64,000 nt of DNA from Pseudomonadota bacterium (GTDB lineage: Bacteria; Pseudomonadota; Gammaproteobacteria; Burkholderiales; Thiobacteraceae), in contig JAKANO010000018.1 in assembly GCA_021812385.1 (NCBI GenBank), positions 1 to 64,000 of the forward strand, in the 5' to 3' direction. Both the position numbers and the translations under genes were made by a program. How positions within the stretch are numbered: position 1 is the stretch's first letter; the number at the start of each line of letters is the position of its first letter. The notes below the pieces were generated by a model that was not told where the DNA came from, did not search any database, and was given only the letters and a program-made list of their open reading frames with translations. Below, piece by piece: positions 8,735-17,410 of this stretch.

Positions 8735-9541
8735 ATGATGCGATTATTAAACTGGCTGGTTTTATTTTGTTGCGTTGCCGGCTTCGCGCATGCGGAGACG
8801 GGCGGCCAAGTGCTGACCTTTGGCATTACTCCGCAGCAATCGCCCACTGAAGTCGCCAAGTTGTGGGGGCCGATTTGCCAATACCTCAGCAAGCGCACCG
8901 GCTATCAGGTTCAATTTAAGACCGCCAAGGATTTGCATGCCTTCTGGACGGAAACCGATGAGGGCGCTTTCGATCTCGTTTATATCAATCCGCTGCGCTA
9001 CGTTAATGCCCATGCAAAGTCAGGCTACAACGCCTTTGCCAGGGATGGCGAAGCGCCGCTGGTGCTCATTATCGTGGCGCACAAGGATGGGCCGGCGCGC
9101 CTTGAGGACCTGCAGGGAAAAAAATTGGCCGTGCCGCATTTGATGGCGCTTGCGGCGCAAATACCGCAAGCTTATTTGCACGGGAAAGGGATCGAAGTCG
9201 GCTTGGCCGCGGTCAACAGCCACGATTCAGTGTACCGAACGGTCGAAAAAGGCTTGTATCCGGCGGGTGCGAGCAATCTGCGCATATTCGGCACGCTCGA
9301 CCCGGCCGTGCAAGCGCAATTTCGCGTGCTATGGAAGTCCGAGCCGCTGCCGCCGTTCGCCTTCGCGGCGCATCCCCGCGTCTCGCCCAAGGTGGTCGAA
9401 CGCATTCAGCATGCGTTGCTGAAAATGGATGGAAATCCGGAAGGCCGCGCGTACTTGGCCGCGCTCAATGTAAAAGCGATCGTGGCGGCCAAGAATAGCG
9501 ACTACGACATCCTGCAAAGGATGAAGCTGAAGCAGGAATGA
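8735..9541 (+). CDS. PhnD-like periplasmic substrate-binding protein (second paralogue)
   Basis: A 268-residue protein with a signal peptide (MRLLNWLVLFCCVAGFAHA, cleavage about residue 22). It is clearly homologous along its whole length to the product of 5781-6608: shared blocks include QFKTAKD, YINP, SGYNAFARD, VYRTVEKGLYPAG, FGTLDP and PPFAFAAHPRV. The residues around the ligand cleft differ (LTFGITPQQSPTEVAK against FGIGPVQSAVELAK), so the two may bind different ligands or the same ligand with different affinity. GGGGAG about 10 bases upstream supports ATG 8735. It converges on the rpoS-like gene, with only 22 bases between the two stops. Confidence 0.85.
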   Translation: MMRLLNWLVLFCCVAGFAHAETGGQVLTFGITPQQSPTEVAKLWGPICQYLSKRTGYQVQFKTAKDLHAFWTETDEGAFDLVYINPLRYVNAHAKSGYNAFARDGEAPLVLIIVAHKDGPARLEDLQGKKLAVPHLMALAAQIPQAYLHGKGIEVGLAAVNSHDSVYRTVEKGLYPAGASNLRIFGTLDPAVQAQFRVLWKSEPLPPFAFAAHPRVSPKVVERIQHALLKMDGNPEGRAYLAALNVKAIVAAKNSDYDILQRMKLKQE

Positions 9542-9563
9542 AGCGGCCGCCACGCGCGGCGTG

Positions 9564-10490
9564 TTAGATGAAGTGCTCCCGCGCCAAGTTCTGATGGCTC
9601 ATATTTTCGGACATGAGCTTGAATGCCCGGCCTTGCATCTGCCGCACGCGTTCCAGGGAAACGCCCAATTCATTGGCGAGTTCGGTCAAGGTGGCATTGT
9701 CGTAGTTATGCAGGCCAAAGCGCCGTTGCACCAGCATTTTTAGCTTGCTGGGCAGGGAATCCACCAATTGCTCAATATGTTTCTCGATGTTCTTGGACTG
9801 CGCGCGGTCTTCCAGCGATTGGCCGTTCTCGTCCGCCATCACGTCGGCAATCGTCGATTCCGGATCGACATCGAGCGGCGCATCTAGGTAGGTCAATTGA
9901 ATGTTGTGTCGCAGTAGTTGCTGCACATCTTCTTCCGAATGACCCGAGATGGATGCAATATCGGCAACGCTCGCATGTTTGACGCCATTGACTTCGAGTT
10001 GGTGCTTGATGCGCAGGCAGGATTTGAGTTGCTTGTGGATATGCATCGGCAGGCGAATAGAGCGCGCCTGGTTCACGAGCGAACGCTCGATATCGTGGCG
10101 GATCCACCAGGAAGCGTAGGTCGAAAAGCGGAAGCCGCGCTCCGGATCAAATTTTTCCAGCGCATGGATCAGGCCCAAGTTGCCCTCCTCGATCAAGTCG
10201 AGAAACGGCACGCCGCGATCGAGGTAGTGTTTTGCAATGCTCACCACCAGCCGCAGGTTGTGGCTGATCATTTTCTCGCGTGCGTCGAGATCGCCCGCGC
10301 AGGTTCGTTGTGCGAGGTAATGCTCCTCGCTGGGTTTTAATAAAGGGATCTTGCCGATATCGTTTAAATAGAGTTGCACCAAGTCGGCGTTATCATCCGC
10401 CACGTTCTCAATGGTGGCTTCTATCTCGGTATCCAATGCTTCTTTGTCAGCGATTTCTTCTGTAATCTCTTGCGGTTCATTTGCCCACAT
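9564..10490 (-). CDS. rpoS: RpoS-type sigma-70 family RNA polymerase sigma factor
   Basis: A 308-residue group 2 sigma factor. ATG 10490 (MWANEPQEI) is preceded by AAGGGA at a usable distance. Region 1.2 ([16 protein letters not shown]), region 2 ([33 protein letters not shown] for -10 recognition and melting), region 3 and region 4 ([19 protein letters not shown] helix-turn-helix) are all present. No long region 1.1 or non-conserved insert is present, which excludes RpoD. The size and the region 2 text favour RpoS over RpoH. The usual nlpD neighbour is absent; instead a FixLJ-like two-component system is upstream on the same strand. A 273-base spacer with palindromes precedes it. Confidence 0.8.
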   Translation of the reverse strand: MWANEPQEITEEIADKEALDTEIEATIENVADDNADLVQLYLNDIGKIPLLKPSEEHYLAQRTCAGDLDAREKMISHNLRLVVSIAKHYLDRGVPFLDLIEEGNLGLIHALEKFDPERGFRFSTYASWWIRHDIERSLVNQARSIRLPMHIHKQLKSCLRIKHQLEVNGVKHASVADIASISGHSEEDVQQLLRHNIQLTYLDAPLDVDPESTIADVMADENGQSLEDRAQSKNIEKHIEQLVDSLPSKLKMLVQRRFGLHNYDNATLTELANELGVSLERVRQMQGRAFKLMSENMSHQNLAREHFI

Positions 10491-10667
10491 GTTTTTTTCC
10501 CTTCTCTTCTTTAACCAATAAACTGCGAAAAAATAAAAAGCCAAGACCACGTCGCAACGGCGCTTCAGGATTGCGGCAGCCTGACGGGAAACTATTTAAA
10601 TTAGAGGAATTGCACGACGATTTGTAAGCATGAAGTCATGCTAGGCATTGACATCCGGCCTGTATAT

Positions 10668-10722
10668 CCGTACGGACAGCTACGTAGTTACGCGTAGATT
10701 GTTTTACTTAAATATACGTATA
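10668..10722. promoter_or_regulatory. cluster of four TACGTA-like palindromes upstream of the RpoS-type gene
   Basis: Four short perfect palindromes occur in 55 bases: CCGTACGG (10668-10675), CTACGTAG (10680-10687), TACGCGTA (10689-10696) and TATACGTATA (10713-10722). They sit about 180-230 bases upstream of the rpoS-like start and 40-100 bases beyond the end of the FixJ-type regulator gene. The stretch is much more A/T rich than its surroundings. Spaced palindromes of this kind fit sites for a dimeric regulator, and the adjacent FixJ-type protein is the obvious candidate; that link is inference. Confidence 0.45.
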
Positions 10723-10763
10723 ACCAATGGCCTATATCGGAAGATATATAGCGTATAACAGGC

Positions 10764-11369
10764 TTAATCGATGTTACAAAGATGATGCAAATGGCTGAGT
10801 TCGAGCAGGCTGGATGCGCGGCATTTGATCAGAATATTTTGCCGATGCACGTCGACAGTACGTGGGCTAAGCCCCAGTTGTTTGGCGATTTCCTTGCTGG
10901 AAGCGCCTTGTAGCAGATGGTTAAACACCTCTTGCTCGCGGCTGGATAAGCGCGCCAGCAGTTCACGCGCCGTGGCTATCTCAGTGCGCCGTTCATGGCG
11001 CCGCCGATCCAGCAGCAGTGCGTTGTTTACGCGCCCCAGCAGGATGTCCGCGGGTACTGGCTTTTGCAGGAAATCGTAGGCGCCTGCTTTCATCGCCCGC
11101 ACCGACATCTGCACTTCGCCATGGCCGGTTAGAAAGATGATCGGCATCTCGACGCCGCGTTCGGTGAGCTTCGCCTGGGTTTGCATGCCATCCATGCCGG
11201 GCAAACGGATATCGAGCACGATACAGCCCTCTGATTGCGCGTCACATGCGCTTAACAAGGCCTCTGCCGAATCGAAAGCGCGTACCGCGAGCCCTTCGGC
11301 ACACAGAATATCGTCTAAGCTGCGCCGCACCGCTTCATCGTCGTCGACGATATAAACTGTTCCACTCAT
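10764..11369 (-). CDS. FixJ-family (NarL/LuxR-type output) response regulator
   Basis: A 201-residue two-domain regulator. The receiver domain (about 1-120) has the acidic pair in VYIVDDDEAVRRS, the phospho-acceptor Asp in CIVLDIRLPGMDG, and the conserved Thr (FLTGHG) and Lys (FLQKPV). The C-terminal HTH (about 135-200) has LSSREQEVFNHLLQG and SSKEIAKQLGLSPRTVDVHR. This is the FixJ/TodT/StyR layout. It overlaps the kinase gene by 4 bases (ATGA), so they are a cognate pair. It probably controls nearby genes; the palindromes beyond its 3' end and the RpoS-type gene are candidate targets. Confidence 0.92.
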   Translation of the reverse strand: MSGTVYIVDDDEAVRRSLDDILCAEGLAVRAFDSAEALLSACDAQSEGCIVLDIRLPGMDGMQTQAKLTERGVEMPIIFLTGHGEVQMSVRAMKAGAYDFLQKPVPADILLGRVNNALLLDRRRHERRTEIATARELLARLSSREQEVFNHLLQGASSKEIAKQLGLSPRTVDVHRQNILIKCRASSLLELSHLHHLCNID

Positions 11370-13936
11370 ATTGTGGCCACTGGCAATGTGAATTTAAAAC
11401 AGCCGCTCATTCCCGGCTCGGCCCAGATGCGGCCACCGTGATCTTCCACGATCGAGCGGCTAATCGCCAGCCCCATGCCAATGCCGTTGTTTTTAGTGGT
11501 GTACAGGGGGTCGAAAACCCTTTTTGCCGCTGCCGCATCCAGGCCAGAACCGTTGTCCCTAACCGTGGTAATCAGCACATTGTGCACCACATCGAGTTGG
11601 GTCGAAATATGAATAGCGCCATTACCCAAGATATTTTGGCTGACGACATCTGCCGCGTTTTCCATCAGGTTGATGAACACCTGCTCGATTTGCGAAGCGC
11701 GCATCAGCACCATGGGCAAGGAATTGGGCAGATCCAGCGTCACGCGGATTTTGCGATTGCGCATGAGGGTGCTCATCAGTGAGTTTGCCGCTCGCACTAG
11801 CGTATTGAGATCAGAGGCCGCCATTTCCTGTGGCTGCCGGGCCAAAAAATTGCGCAAATCGCGGATCTCTTGGGCTGCGCGCTCCGATTGGGCCACGATA
11901 TCGGCAAGGGTTTCCTGCATCCGTCCTGGCGCGTCGGTGCCACGGCGTAGACGCGCCAAGCCTGCCTCGGCGAAGCTGCGCACTGCTGACAAGGGTTGAT
12001 TGAGTTGGTGGGCGAGCAGTGCAGCGAATTCCCCCGCGATGTGCATGCGCTGCATTTGCGCAATATTTTCCTGGTGCAGGTAGCGCTCGCGTTCCTGGTC
12101 CGCTTGCTTGCGTTCGGTGATGTCGAAGCAGATGCCGATCATCCGCAAATGATCGCTGGGCGAGCCCTTCACCTGTTGTCCTCTCGAAGCAATCCAATGT
12201 ACGGATTCATCTGGATGAACCACGCGAAACTCTATGTAAAACGCTTCTTGGTGTGTCAGCGCATGATCAACGCCTTGCTGCACCTGGCCTCGGTCTTCGG
12301 GGTGAATCGGCGCAAAGGCTTCGGCCGCTTGATTGTTGAATGTTGCGGGATCGATACCGAAGAGGGAAAAATGCTTTTCATTCCACAGCACCGTATCCGT
12401 CAGCATGTTCCAATCCCACAAGCCCATTTCTGCAGCGCTGAGCGCCAAATTAAGCCGCTGTTCACTGGTGCTTAGTTCTACTCCCGCCTGCAAGCGTTCG
12501 TTAAATAAACGGGCGTTGTCGAGCGCAATAGCGGCGGTTGTGGCCAGTTGCTGGGCGAAATACACCTCGGCCTCCGAGAAGGCATGCGACCCGGAGTGGT
12601 AATTGAAGCACATGACGCCAAGCGTTTTATTGCGGGCGATGAGCGGCGCCACCAGTGCCGCGCGAATATTGTATTGACGCAGATAATCGCGATTAATTCG
12701 GGGATCTTGCAAGGCGTCGTCGACCATAATGATTTGGCGCGACTGGATCGCAAGGACAGCATGTTGCGCCTCCTGGTCCGACACCGCCGTGCCGATGGTG
12801 ATGGCGGGCAGGCGATATACGTCGCTGATCAGCCAGTCATGCTCATTGCGCAGCAAAATCGCGGCTGTTTCGCTGCCGAGCGCGCGCGTACCTTCGCTCA
12901 GCAGTCGCTGTGTGATCTCATGGAAATCGAGCGTCGAATGCAGCGCAACATTGATCCGGTTCAGGGCTTCGCTGAGCAGCGTGGTTTGATTTAAAGCCGC
13001 CTCGATACGCTTGCGCAAGCTAATGTCTTCGCCGATTGCGATGACATGATCCGGCTTTGGGCTGAAGGCGGAAATGCGGATCCATTTGTTTAGCGCCCCG
13101 ATATAGCCCTCGAAATCTTCCGCTTGGCCGCTTAGCGCAACGCGGCCGTAGACCTCCAATAATTCGGGCGGGGATATCCGTCCTGGAAAAATTTCACTGG
13201 CGCGCTTACCCGCAAGATTCGGAGTGCCGAGCAAACGTTCCAGCGCCGGGTTGGCGTCTAGGTAGAGCCAGTCTGTTGCGCGGCCTTGCGCATCATAGAA
13301 CACCTGAGAATACGCGACCGCTTCTTGCATGCCGTCAAACAGCAGATGGTAATGCGTTTCGCGTTCTTGCTGCACCATGGCGGCTTGAGCGCTGGCGATG
13401 ATGGCGATCGTCTGGCTCAGGAAATGATCGATCTGGTGTAAATCCTGCATGGCAGGCTGCCATGGGCGGCGGGAGTAGGTGGAAAGCGCACCGATCAATT
13501 GGCCGTCTCTATTATGCAGCGGCGTGCTTTGCACGGCGCGGGCATGGCAGGCCAAATGCGCCGCCAGCGCCGGCGTTCCGATAAACAGCGGGCTATGCGC
13601 CACGTCGTCGATGATCACGCGCACATCTTGCTGTAGCGCAATGCTGCAAGCTGTTTGGCTTGCTTCGGCACTGTCGATGAAGTCGACCCAAGACTTGTCG
13701 AGTCCACGCTGCACCGCAATTTTTAGGCGGCCCGTGCTCGGGTTGTACAGCTGGATATTGCCCATGTCGGCATGCGTAATGGCGATGGCCGCCGCCATGA
13801 TCTCGTCCAAGACTGCCGGCAGCGCGCCATCGCGCATGAAGCGCGCAATGATCTGTTGCAGCCAATGTGAAATTTCCGCGTCTTGCGCTATGGGTTCAAG
13901 TTTCATACCGGGCTGGGCTGGGTTGATCGGCGTCAT
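11366..13936 (-). CDS. soluble multi-sensor histidine kinase (GAF-PAS-GAF-PAS-HisKA-HATPase)
   Basis: An 856-residue kinase with no membrane segment, so cytoplasmic sensing is likely. In order: a GAF domain (about 20-190; ADMGNIQLYNPSTG), PAS (about 200-320), a second GAF (about 345-490; ALGSETAAILLRNEHDW), a second PAS/PAC (about 495-630; LALSAAEMGLWDWNML, then the WIASRGQ and ICFDITERKQ end), a HisKA domain with H-box EFAALLAHQLNQPLSAVR, and an HATPase with N-box NLMENAADV and G-boxes DNGSGLD and GIGMGLAIS. ATG 13936 is chosen; an in-frame GTG 30 bases earlier is possible. The H-box is of the FixL subtype and fits the FixJ-type partner. The signal is unknown; no haem-PAS signature was identified. 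Confidence 0.9.
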   Translation of the reverse strand: MTPINPAQPGMKLEPIAQDAEISHWLQQIIARFMRDGALPAVLDEIMAAAIAITHADMGNIQLYNPSTGRLKIAVQRGLDKSWVDFIDSAEASQTACSIALQQDVRVIIDDVAHSPLFIGTPALAAHLACHARAVQSTPLHNRDGQLIGALSTYSRRPWQPAMQDLHQIDHFLSQTIAIIASAQAAMVQQERETHYHLLFDGMQEAVAYSQVFYDAQGRATDWLYLDANPALERLLGTPNLAGKRASEIFPGRISPPELLEVYGRVALSGQAEDFEGYIGALNKWIRISAFSPKPDHVIAIGEDISLRKRIEAALNQTTLLSEALNRINVALHSTLDFHEITQRLLSEGTRALGSETAAILLRNEHDWLISDVYRLPAITIGTAVSDQEAQHAVLAIQSRQIIMVDDALQDPRINRDYLRQYNIRAALVAPLIARNKTLGVMCFNYHSGSHAFSEAEVYFAQQLATTAAIALDNARLFNERLQAGVELSTSEQRLNLALSAAEMGLWDWNMLTDTVLWNEKHFSLFGIDPATFNNQAAEAFAPIHPEDRGQVQQGVDHALTHQEAFYIEFRVVHPDESVHWIASRGQQVKGSPSDHLRMIGICFDITERKQADQERERYLHQENIAQMQRMHIAGEFAALLAHQLNQPLSAVRSFAEAGLARLRRGTDAPGRMQETLADIVAQSERAAQEIRDLRNFLARQPQEMAASDLNTLVRAANSLMSTLMRNRKIRVTLDLPNSLPMVLMRASQIEQVFINLMENAADVVSQNILGNGAIHISTQLDVVHNVLITTVRDNGSGLDAAAAKRVFDPLYTTKNNGIGMGLAISRSIVEDHGGRIWAEPGMSGCFKFTLPVATI

Positions 13937-14028
13937 TTCGGTTTTTCCAATTGTAGGAAAAAGCACTAAAGTCTTCGGGCATAAGCGTTACAAATCGAAA
14001 AGCGGTTTGAATCAAGCTTGCTTGACGC

Positions 14029-15834
14029 TTATTTCAGGGCATTCATGGCGCTGATTTGTGTGGCGTACCAGAACGCGCCCTGATCGAGAATCGCATAACC
14101 TGTATTAAGCGCGCCCAGGGCGCGCGTGCGCAAGTCCTTGCCGCCGAGCTGCCAGCTGGTTTTGATCAACAATGCGGCGGGAGAGAAGCTCGCGCCATCG
14201 GCTACGATGCGTTGATAGTAAGGGCGCGCCAGCAAGGGCTGCTGTTCGAGTTGCCAGCCGCGCGCCGTATGGAATTTATCCCAGGCCTGCGTGGCGAGCT
14301 TGCTGGCCAGTTCGCGATCTGCATCGCTATTGACCAGGCGGGCATAGGCAGCCAAGCCAGTGCTCACATCAGCGTAGTCTTCGAGGTCCGCCGGACCCAG
14401 GTTTTTGCCTTGCGCCATGCCTTTGAGGAGGCTTTGCGGCGTGATGAGTTTGGCGACGAGAAAATCCCGCAGTTGCTGGGCGGCGGGGCGCAGTCGCGCA
14501 TCAGTCGCCGCCGCTTCCGACAAGGCGATGAGCGCTAAGCCGTTTAAGCCGGCAAGGAGCTTGTCATCCTTCGGCAGGGTGCGTTTGGCGCGCTCCACTT
14601 TTAATTTGGCGTAAATCACATCTAGGCGTGCGCGCTCCGCTTGGGTGGGCGTGGTGTGATGTACCGGCAGGTAACCATACGCGGATTCGGCGGGCGCATC
14701 GAGCCGCCATATTTTCGCGATCAGCTTGAATTCGGCCGGGGCCAGCATTTTTTGTAACGCCGTTTTATCCCACAAATACACGCCGCCTTCGCGATCCTGT
14801 GCGTCGACGGCGGAAAGGCTGGTGATGAAGGCGCCGCTTTGCGCGTCGCGCATATCCGCCAGCATGAAGTCGAGCGTGCCCAGCGCGATGTCGCGATAGG
14901 CCGGCTGATGCAGCACCTTGGCCGCTTGCAGGTACAGGCTGGCCAGCTGCGCATTGTCGTACAACATTTTTTCATAGTGCGGCGTTTGCCAATCCGGGTC
15001 GACGGTGTAGCGGAAGAAGCCGCCGCCGATGGCGTCGTGCAGCCCAAGGCTGGCCATGCGATCCAGGCTTAAGCGCAAGAATGCGGCGAGCTTGGGGTTG
15101 GGCGCCTGGCGCTGAAACTCCAGCAGTGCCGCGAGTTGCGGGGTTTGCGGGAATTTATTCACGGCGCCGAACCCGCCGCGAAAAATATCCGCTTGCGCCA
15201 AGGCCTCGTCGACAAAACGCTGGCGATACAGCACGGCCACGGGGGGCGCGAATTTCGCATCGAGTTTTTGCGGTTCAGGCATTTCTTGCGCCGCATCCTT
15301 AGCGGCTTTTGCCAAGGCCGCACCGTTTTGCTGCCAGCCTTGGCTCAAGCGGGCGATGAACTGCAAAAAATTCTGCGGTGGCGCATATAAGATGGTCGTG
15401 AGCGGATAGCCTTCCGGCGTGACAAAGACATTTAAAGGCCAGCCGGATTGGCCGCGCGTCGCCTCGGCAAAGGCTTGCAGTTCCGCATCCAGCGCGCCGT
15501 TGATCTCACGGTCTACTTTCACCGGAATGAAGTAGGCATTCAGCACCTTGGCGATTTCGGGATTCTTGTAACTCTCGCGCTGCATGACGTGGCACCAGTG
15601 GCAGGAGAAATAGCCGATGGAGACGAACAGCAGTTTGCCTTCTTTGCGCGCCCGCTCCACGGTCTGGGCGTTCCATTCCTGCCAGGCGACGGGATCGTGG
15701 CCGTGCAAGGCGAGATAGGGCGAGGGATTGTTTGCCAGCTGATTATCGAGCGCGGGACTATCGAGCGCGCTGGCAAGCGCACTGGCAGGGAAAGCGATGA
15801 GCAAGGCCAAAATCGTGAAGAGATAGCGTCTCAT
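14029..15834 (-). CDS. DUF255 / YyaL-type thioredoxin-fold protein with a signal peptide
   Basis: A 601-residue protein. An N-terminal signal (MRRYLFTILALLIAFPASA) is followed by a DUF255 thioredoxin-like domain with NNPSPYLALHGHDPVAWQEW, the CHWCHVM active-site motif and GQSGWPLNVFVTPEGYP. The C-terminal 400 residues form an alpha/alpha-barrel like N-acylglucosamine epimerases (GGGFFRYTVDPDWQTPHYEK). The family (YyaL/SPATA20) has no settled function and is usually cytoplasmic and longer, about 650-700 residues. Here a signal peptide starting with Arg-Arg sits 10 bases downstream of tatC, so this may be a periplasmic variant. It is the last gene of the mla-his-tat run. Confidence 0.85.
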   Translation of the reverse strand: MRRYLFTILALLIAFPASALASALDSPALDNQLANNPSPYLALHGHDPVAWQEWNAQTVERARKEGKLLFVSIGYFSCHWCHVMQRESYKNPEIAKVLNAYFIPVKVDREINGALDAELQAFAEATRGQSGWPLNVFVTPEGYPLTTILYAPPQNFLQFIARLSQGWQQNGAALAKAAKDAAQEMPEPQKLDAKFAPPVAVLYRQRFVDEALAQADIFRGGFGAVNKFPQTPQLAALLEFQRQAPNPKLAAFLRLSLDRMASLGLHDAIGGGFFRYTVDPDWQTPHYEKMLYDNAQLASLYLQAAKVLHQPAYRDIALGTLDFMLADMRDAQSGAFITSLSAVDAQDREGGVYLWDKTALQKMLAPAEFKLIAKIWRLDAPAESAYGYLPVHHTTPTQAERARLDVIYAKLKVERAKRTLPKDDKLLAGLNGLALIALSEAAATDARLRPAAQQLRDFLVAKLITPQSLLKGMAQGKNLGPADLEDYADVSTGLAAYARLVNSDADRELASKLATQAWDKFHTARGWQLEQQPLLARPYYQRIVADGASFSPAALLIKTSWQLGGKDLRTRALGALNTGYAILDQGAFWYATQISAMNALK

Positions 15835-15843
15835 GCGATTTCC

Positions 15844-16653
15844 TTATTTTTGTTTTTCGGTTTCTTCCATGCGATCCAATTCGGCATCCATTTCATCCTC
15901 CGCCAGCGGACGATAAGGCTCATCTTCTTCCGGGGCTGGCTTGCTGATGAACGACGAAACCAGGATGCCTAACTCGTATAACAGCCACAGCGGTACCGCC
16001 AACATGAATTGCGAAATGACATCCGGAGGCGTGAAAATTGCGCCGATGACAAAGGCGCCGACGATGACGTAAGGCCGAATTTCCTTGAGTTTGGCGACAC
16101 TGATCCAGCCCATCTTTACCAGCAGGACTACCACCACGGGTACTTCGAAGGTGATGCCGAAAGCCATGAACAGCGTCAACACAAAATCCAGGTATTTTCC
16201 GATGTCGGTCATGACCGCCACGCCTTGGGGCGCGGTCTTGGTGATAAAGCCGAACACCAGCGGAAACACGGCGAAATAAGCGAAGGCCATGCCGAGAAAA
16301 AACAGCAGGGTGCCGGAAACGATCACCGGCAAGGCGAAGCGCTTTTCATGTGCGTACATGCCCGGCGCGATGAAGCGCCAGAGTTGATAGAGGATGAACG
16401 GCAGTGCGATCAAAAACGCTGCCATGCCCGTTACCTTCATCGGCACGAAAAACGGCGTGGTGACTTCGGTGGCGATCATCTGCCCGCCCTTGGGCAAAGT
16501 TGAGAGCAAGGGTTTGGCGAGTAGGCTATATAGCCGATTTGCGCCCGGATAAAAAAACAAGGCAATGAAAACAGCGATCACTGCGACCACGCAGCGCAAC
16601 AAGCGATCACGCAACTCCAGCAGATGGGAAATGATGCTTTGTTCGTCGCTCAT
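15844..16653 (-). CDS. tatC: Sec-independent protein translocase TatC
   Basis: The membrane receptor for twin-arginine signal peptides. The protein is 269 residues with six predicted helices. The N-terminal SIISHLLELRDRLLRCV contains the conserved Glu that contacts the signal peptide, and FEVPVVVVLLVKMGWIS with the following KLKEIRPYVIVGAFVIGA are the usual signature blocks. The C-terminus after the last helix is an extended acidic tail (PAPEEDEPYRP onward, about 30 residues). ATG 16653 overlaps the tatB stop by 4 bases, consistent with a tatABC operon. It forms the receptor complex with TatB. Confidence 0.97.
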   Translation of the reverse strand: MSDEQSIISHLLELRDRLLRCVVAVIAVFIALFFYPGANRLYSLLAKPLLSTLPKGGQMIATEVTTPFFVPMKVTGMAAFLIALPFILYQLWRFIAPGMYAHEKRFALPVIVSGTLLFFLGMAFAYFAVFPLVFGFITKTAPQGVAVMTDIGKYLDFVLTLFMAFGITFEVPVVVVLLVKMGWISVAKLKEIRPYVIVGAFVIGAIFTPPDVISQFMLAVPLWLLYELGILVSSFISKPAPEEDEPYRPLAEDEMDAELDRMEETEKQK

Positions 16654-17087
16654 TTCACGTTATCGGAATTTGGTTTCGGCACCGGTTCAACCGGCGCCAA
16701 GGGCAGTTCCAGTTGCGGTGTCTGTTCCGGCACGGGCGCCGCTGGCGTTTCATGCGTCGTCGGCTCATCCACAAATTCGAGCGAGGAAGCGGCCGGCGCA
16801 TCGATGGCGGTCATTAAATGATGTTCGGTTTGCGCCGCTTCCTTGCGAATCGAATTTTCCATGCCACTCGCGGCATCTTTCACTTCTTGGAATTGCGACT
16901 TGAGGTTTTTATAGTCTTCCGCATCCATTTCGCGCTTGACCTGATCCTTGACCTCGGAAGCATAGCGCTGCATCCGTCCCAACAAATGGCCGACCGTGCG
17001 CGCTACTTTGGGTAGGCGCTCCGGGCCTAGCACGATCAAGGCGACCACGCCGATGACGAGAAACTCTGAGAAGTCGATGCCGAACAT
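16650..17087 (-). CDS. tatB: Sec-independent protein translocase TatB
   Basis: A partner of TatC in the Tat receptor complex. The protein is 145 residues. The N-terminal helix MFGIDFSEFLVIGVVALIVL (with the conserved early Glu and the LGPERLP hinge) is followed by an amphipathic helix (VARTVGHLLGRMQRY) and a long, variable, Pro/Glu-rich tail. The distinction from TatA rests on FGIDFSE and GPERLP. It is separated from tatA by an 82-base gap containing an inverted repeat, and overlaps tatC. Confidence 0.95.
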   Translation of the reverse strand: MFGIDFSEFLVIGVVALIVLGPERLPKVARTVGHLLGRMQRYASEVKDQVKREMDAEDYKNLKSQFQEVKDAASGMENSIRKEAAQTEHHLMTAIDAPAASSLEFVDEPTTHETPAAPVPEQTPQLELPLAPVEPVPKPNSDNVK

Positions 17088-17110
17088 ATGCTTGGAGTGA
17101 GGCGAGCAGT

Positions 17111-17165
17111 GTTAGGAGTGTGGCGTAAAGCGGCGCGGGAATTCCTCTTCACGCCGCACCCCTAA
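17111..17165. repeat. inverted repeat between tatA and tatB
   Basis: GTTAGGAGTGTGGCGT (17111-17126) pairs with a nearly complementary arm ending CCCTAAC (17151-17166). Like the other elements in this window it occupies a gap inside an operon and is flanked by tandem-like GAGTG / GAGCAGTG words (17097-17112). Confidence 0.6.
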
Positions 17166-17169
17166 CGCC

Positions 17170-17391
17170 TTACATGCCTTTGGTCTTGTCCTTGACTTCT
17201 ACGTCGATGGTTTGGCCGGTGCCGGAATTGTCGCTGACTTGCTTCGGCGTACTTTCTTCCTTCACGGCCTCTTTGAAATTCTTGACGGCCCCGCCCAAAT
17301 CGCTGCCGATGTTGCGTAATTTCTTGGTGCCAAAAATGACCAGCACAATCACCAACACGATTAACCAATGCCAAATGCTGAAGCTACCCAT
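17170..17391 (-). CDS. tatA: Sec-independent protein translocase TatA
   Basis: The pore-forming Tat component. The start is set at ATG 17391 (MGSFSIWHW), preceded by AGGAG; a longer frame upstream lacks support. The 73-residue protein has the typical N-terminal helix [20 protein letters not shown] and an amphipathic helix ([17 protein letters not shown]), with a short charged tail. The [14 protein letters not shown] hinge is the TatA/E signature. It is the first tat gene, 20 bases after the HIT-family gene. Confidence 0.95.
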   Translation of the reverse strand: MGSFSIWHWLIVLVIVLVIFGTKKLRNIGSDLGGAVKNFKEAVKEESTPKQVSDNSGTGQTIDVEVKDKTKGM

Positions 17392-17410
17392 GTCCTTGCT
17401 CCTAATAAAA

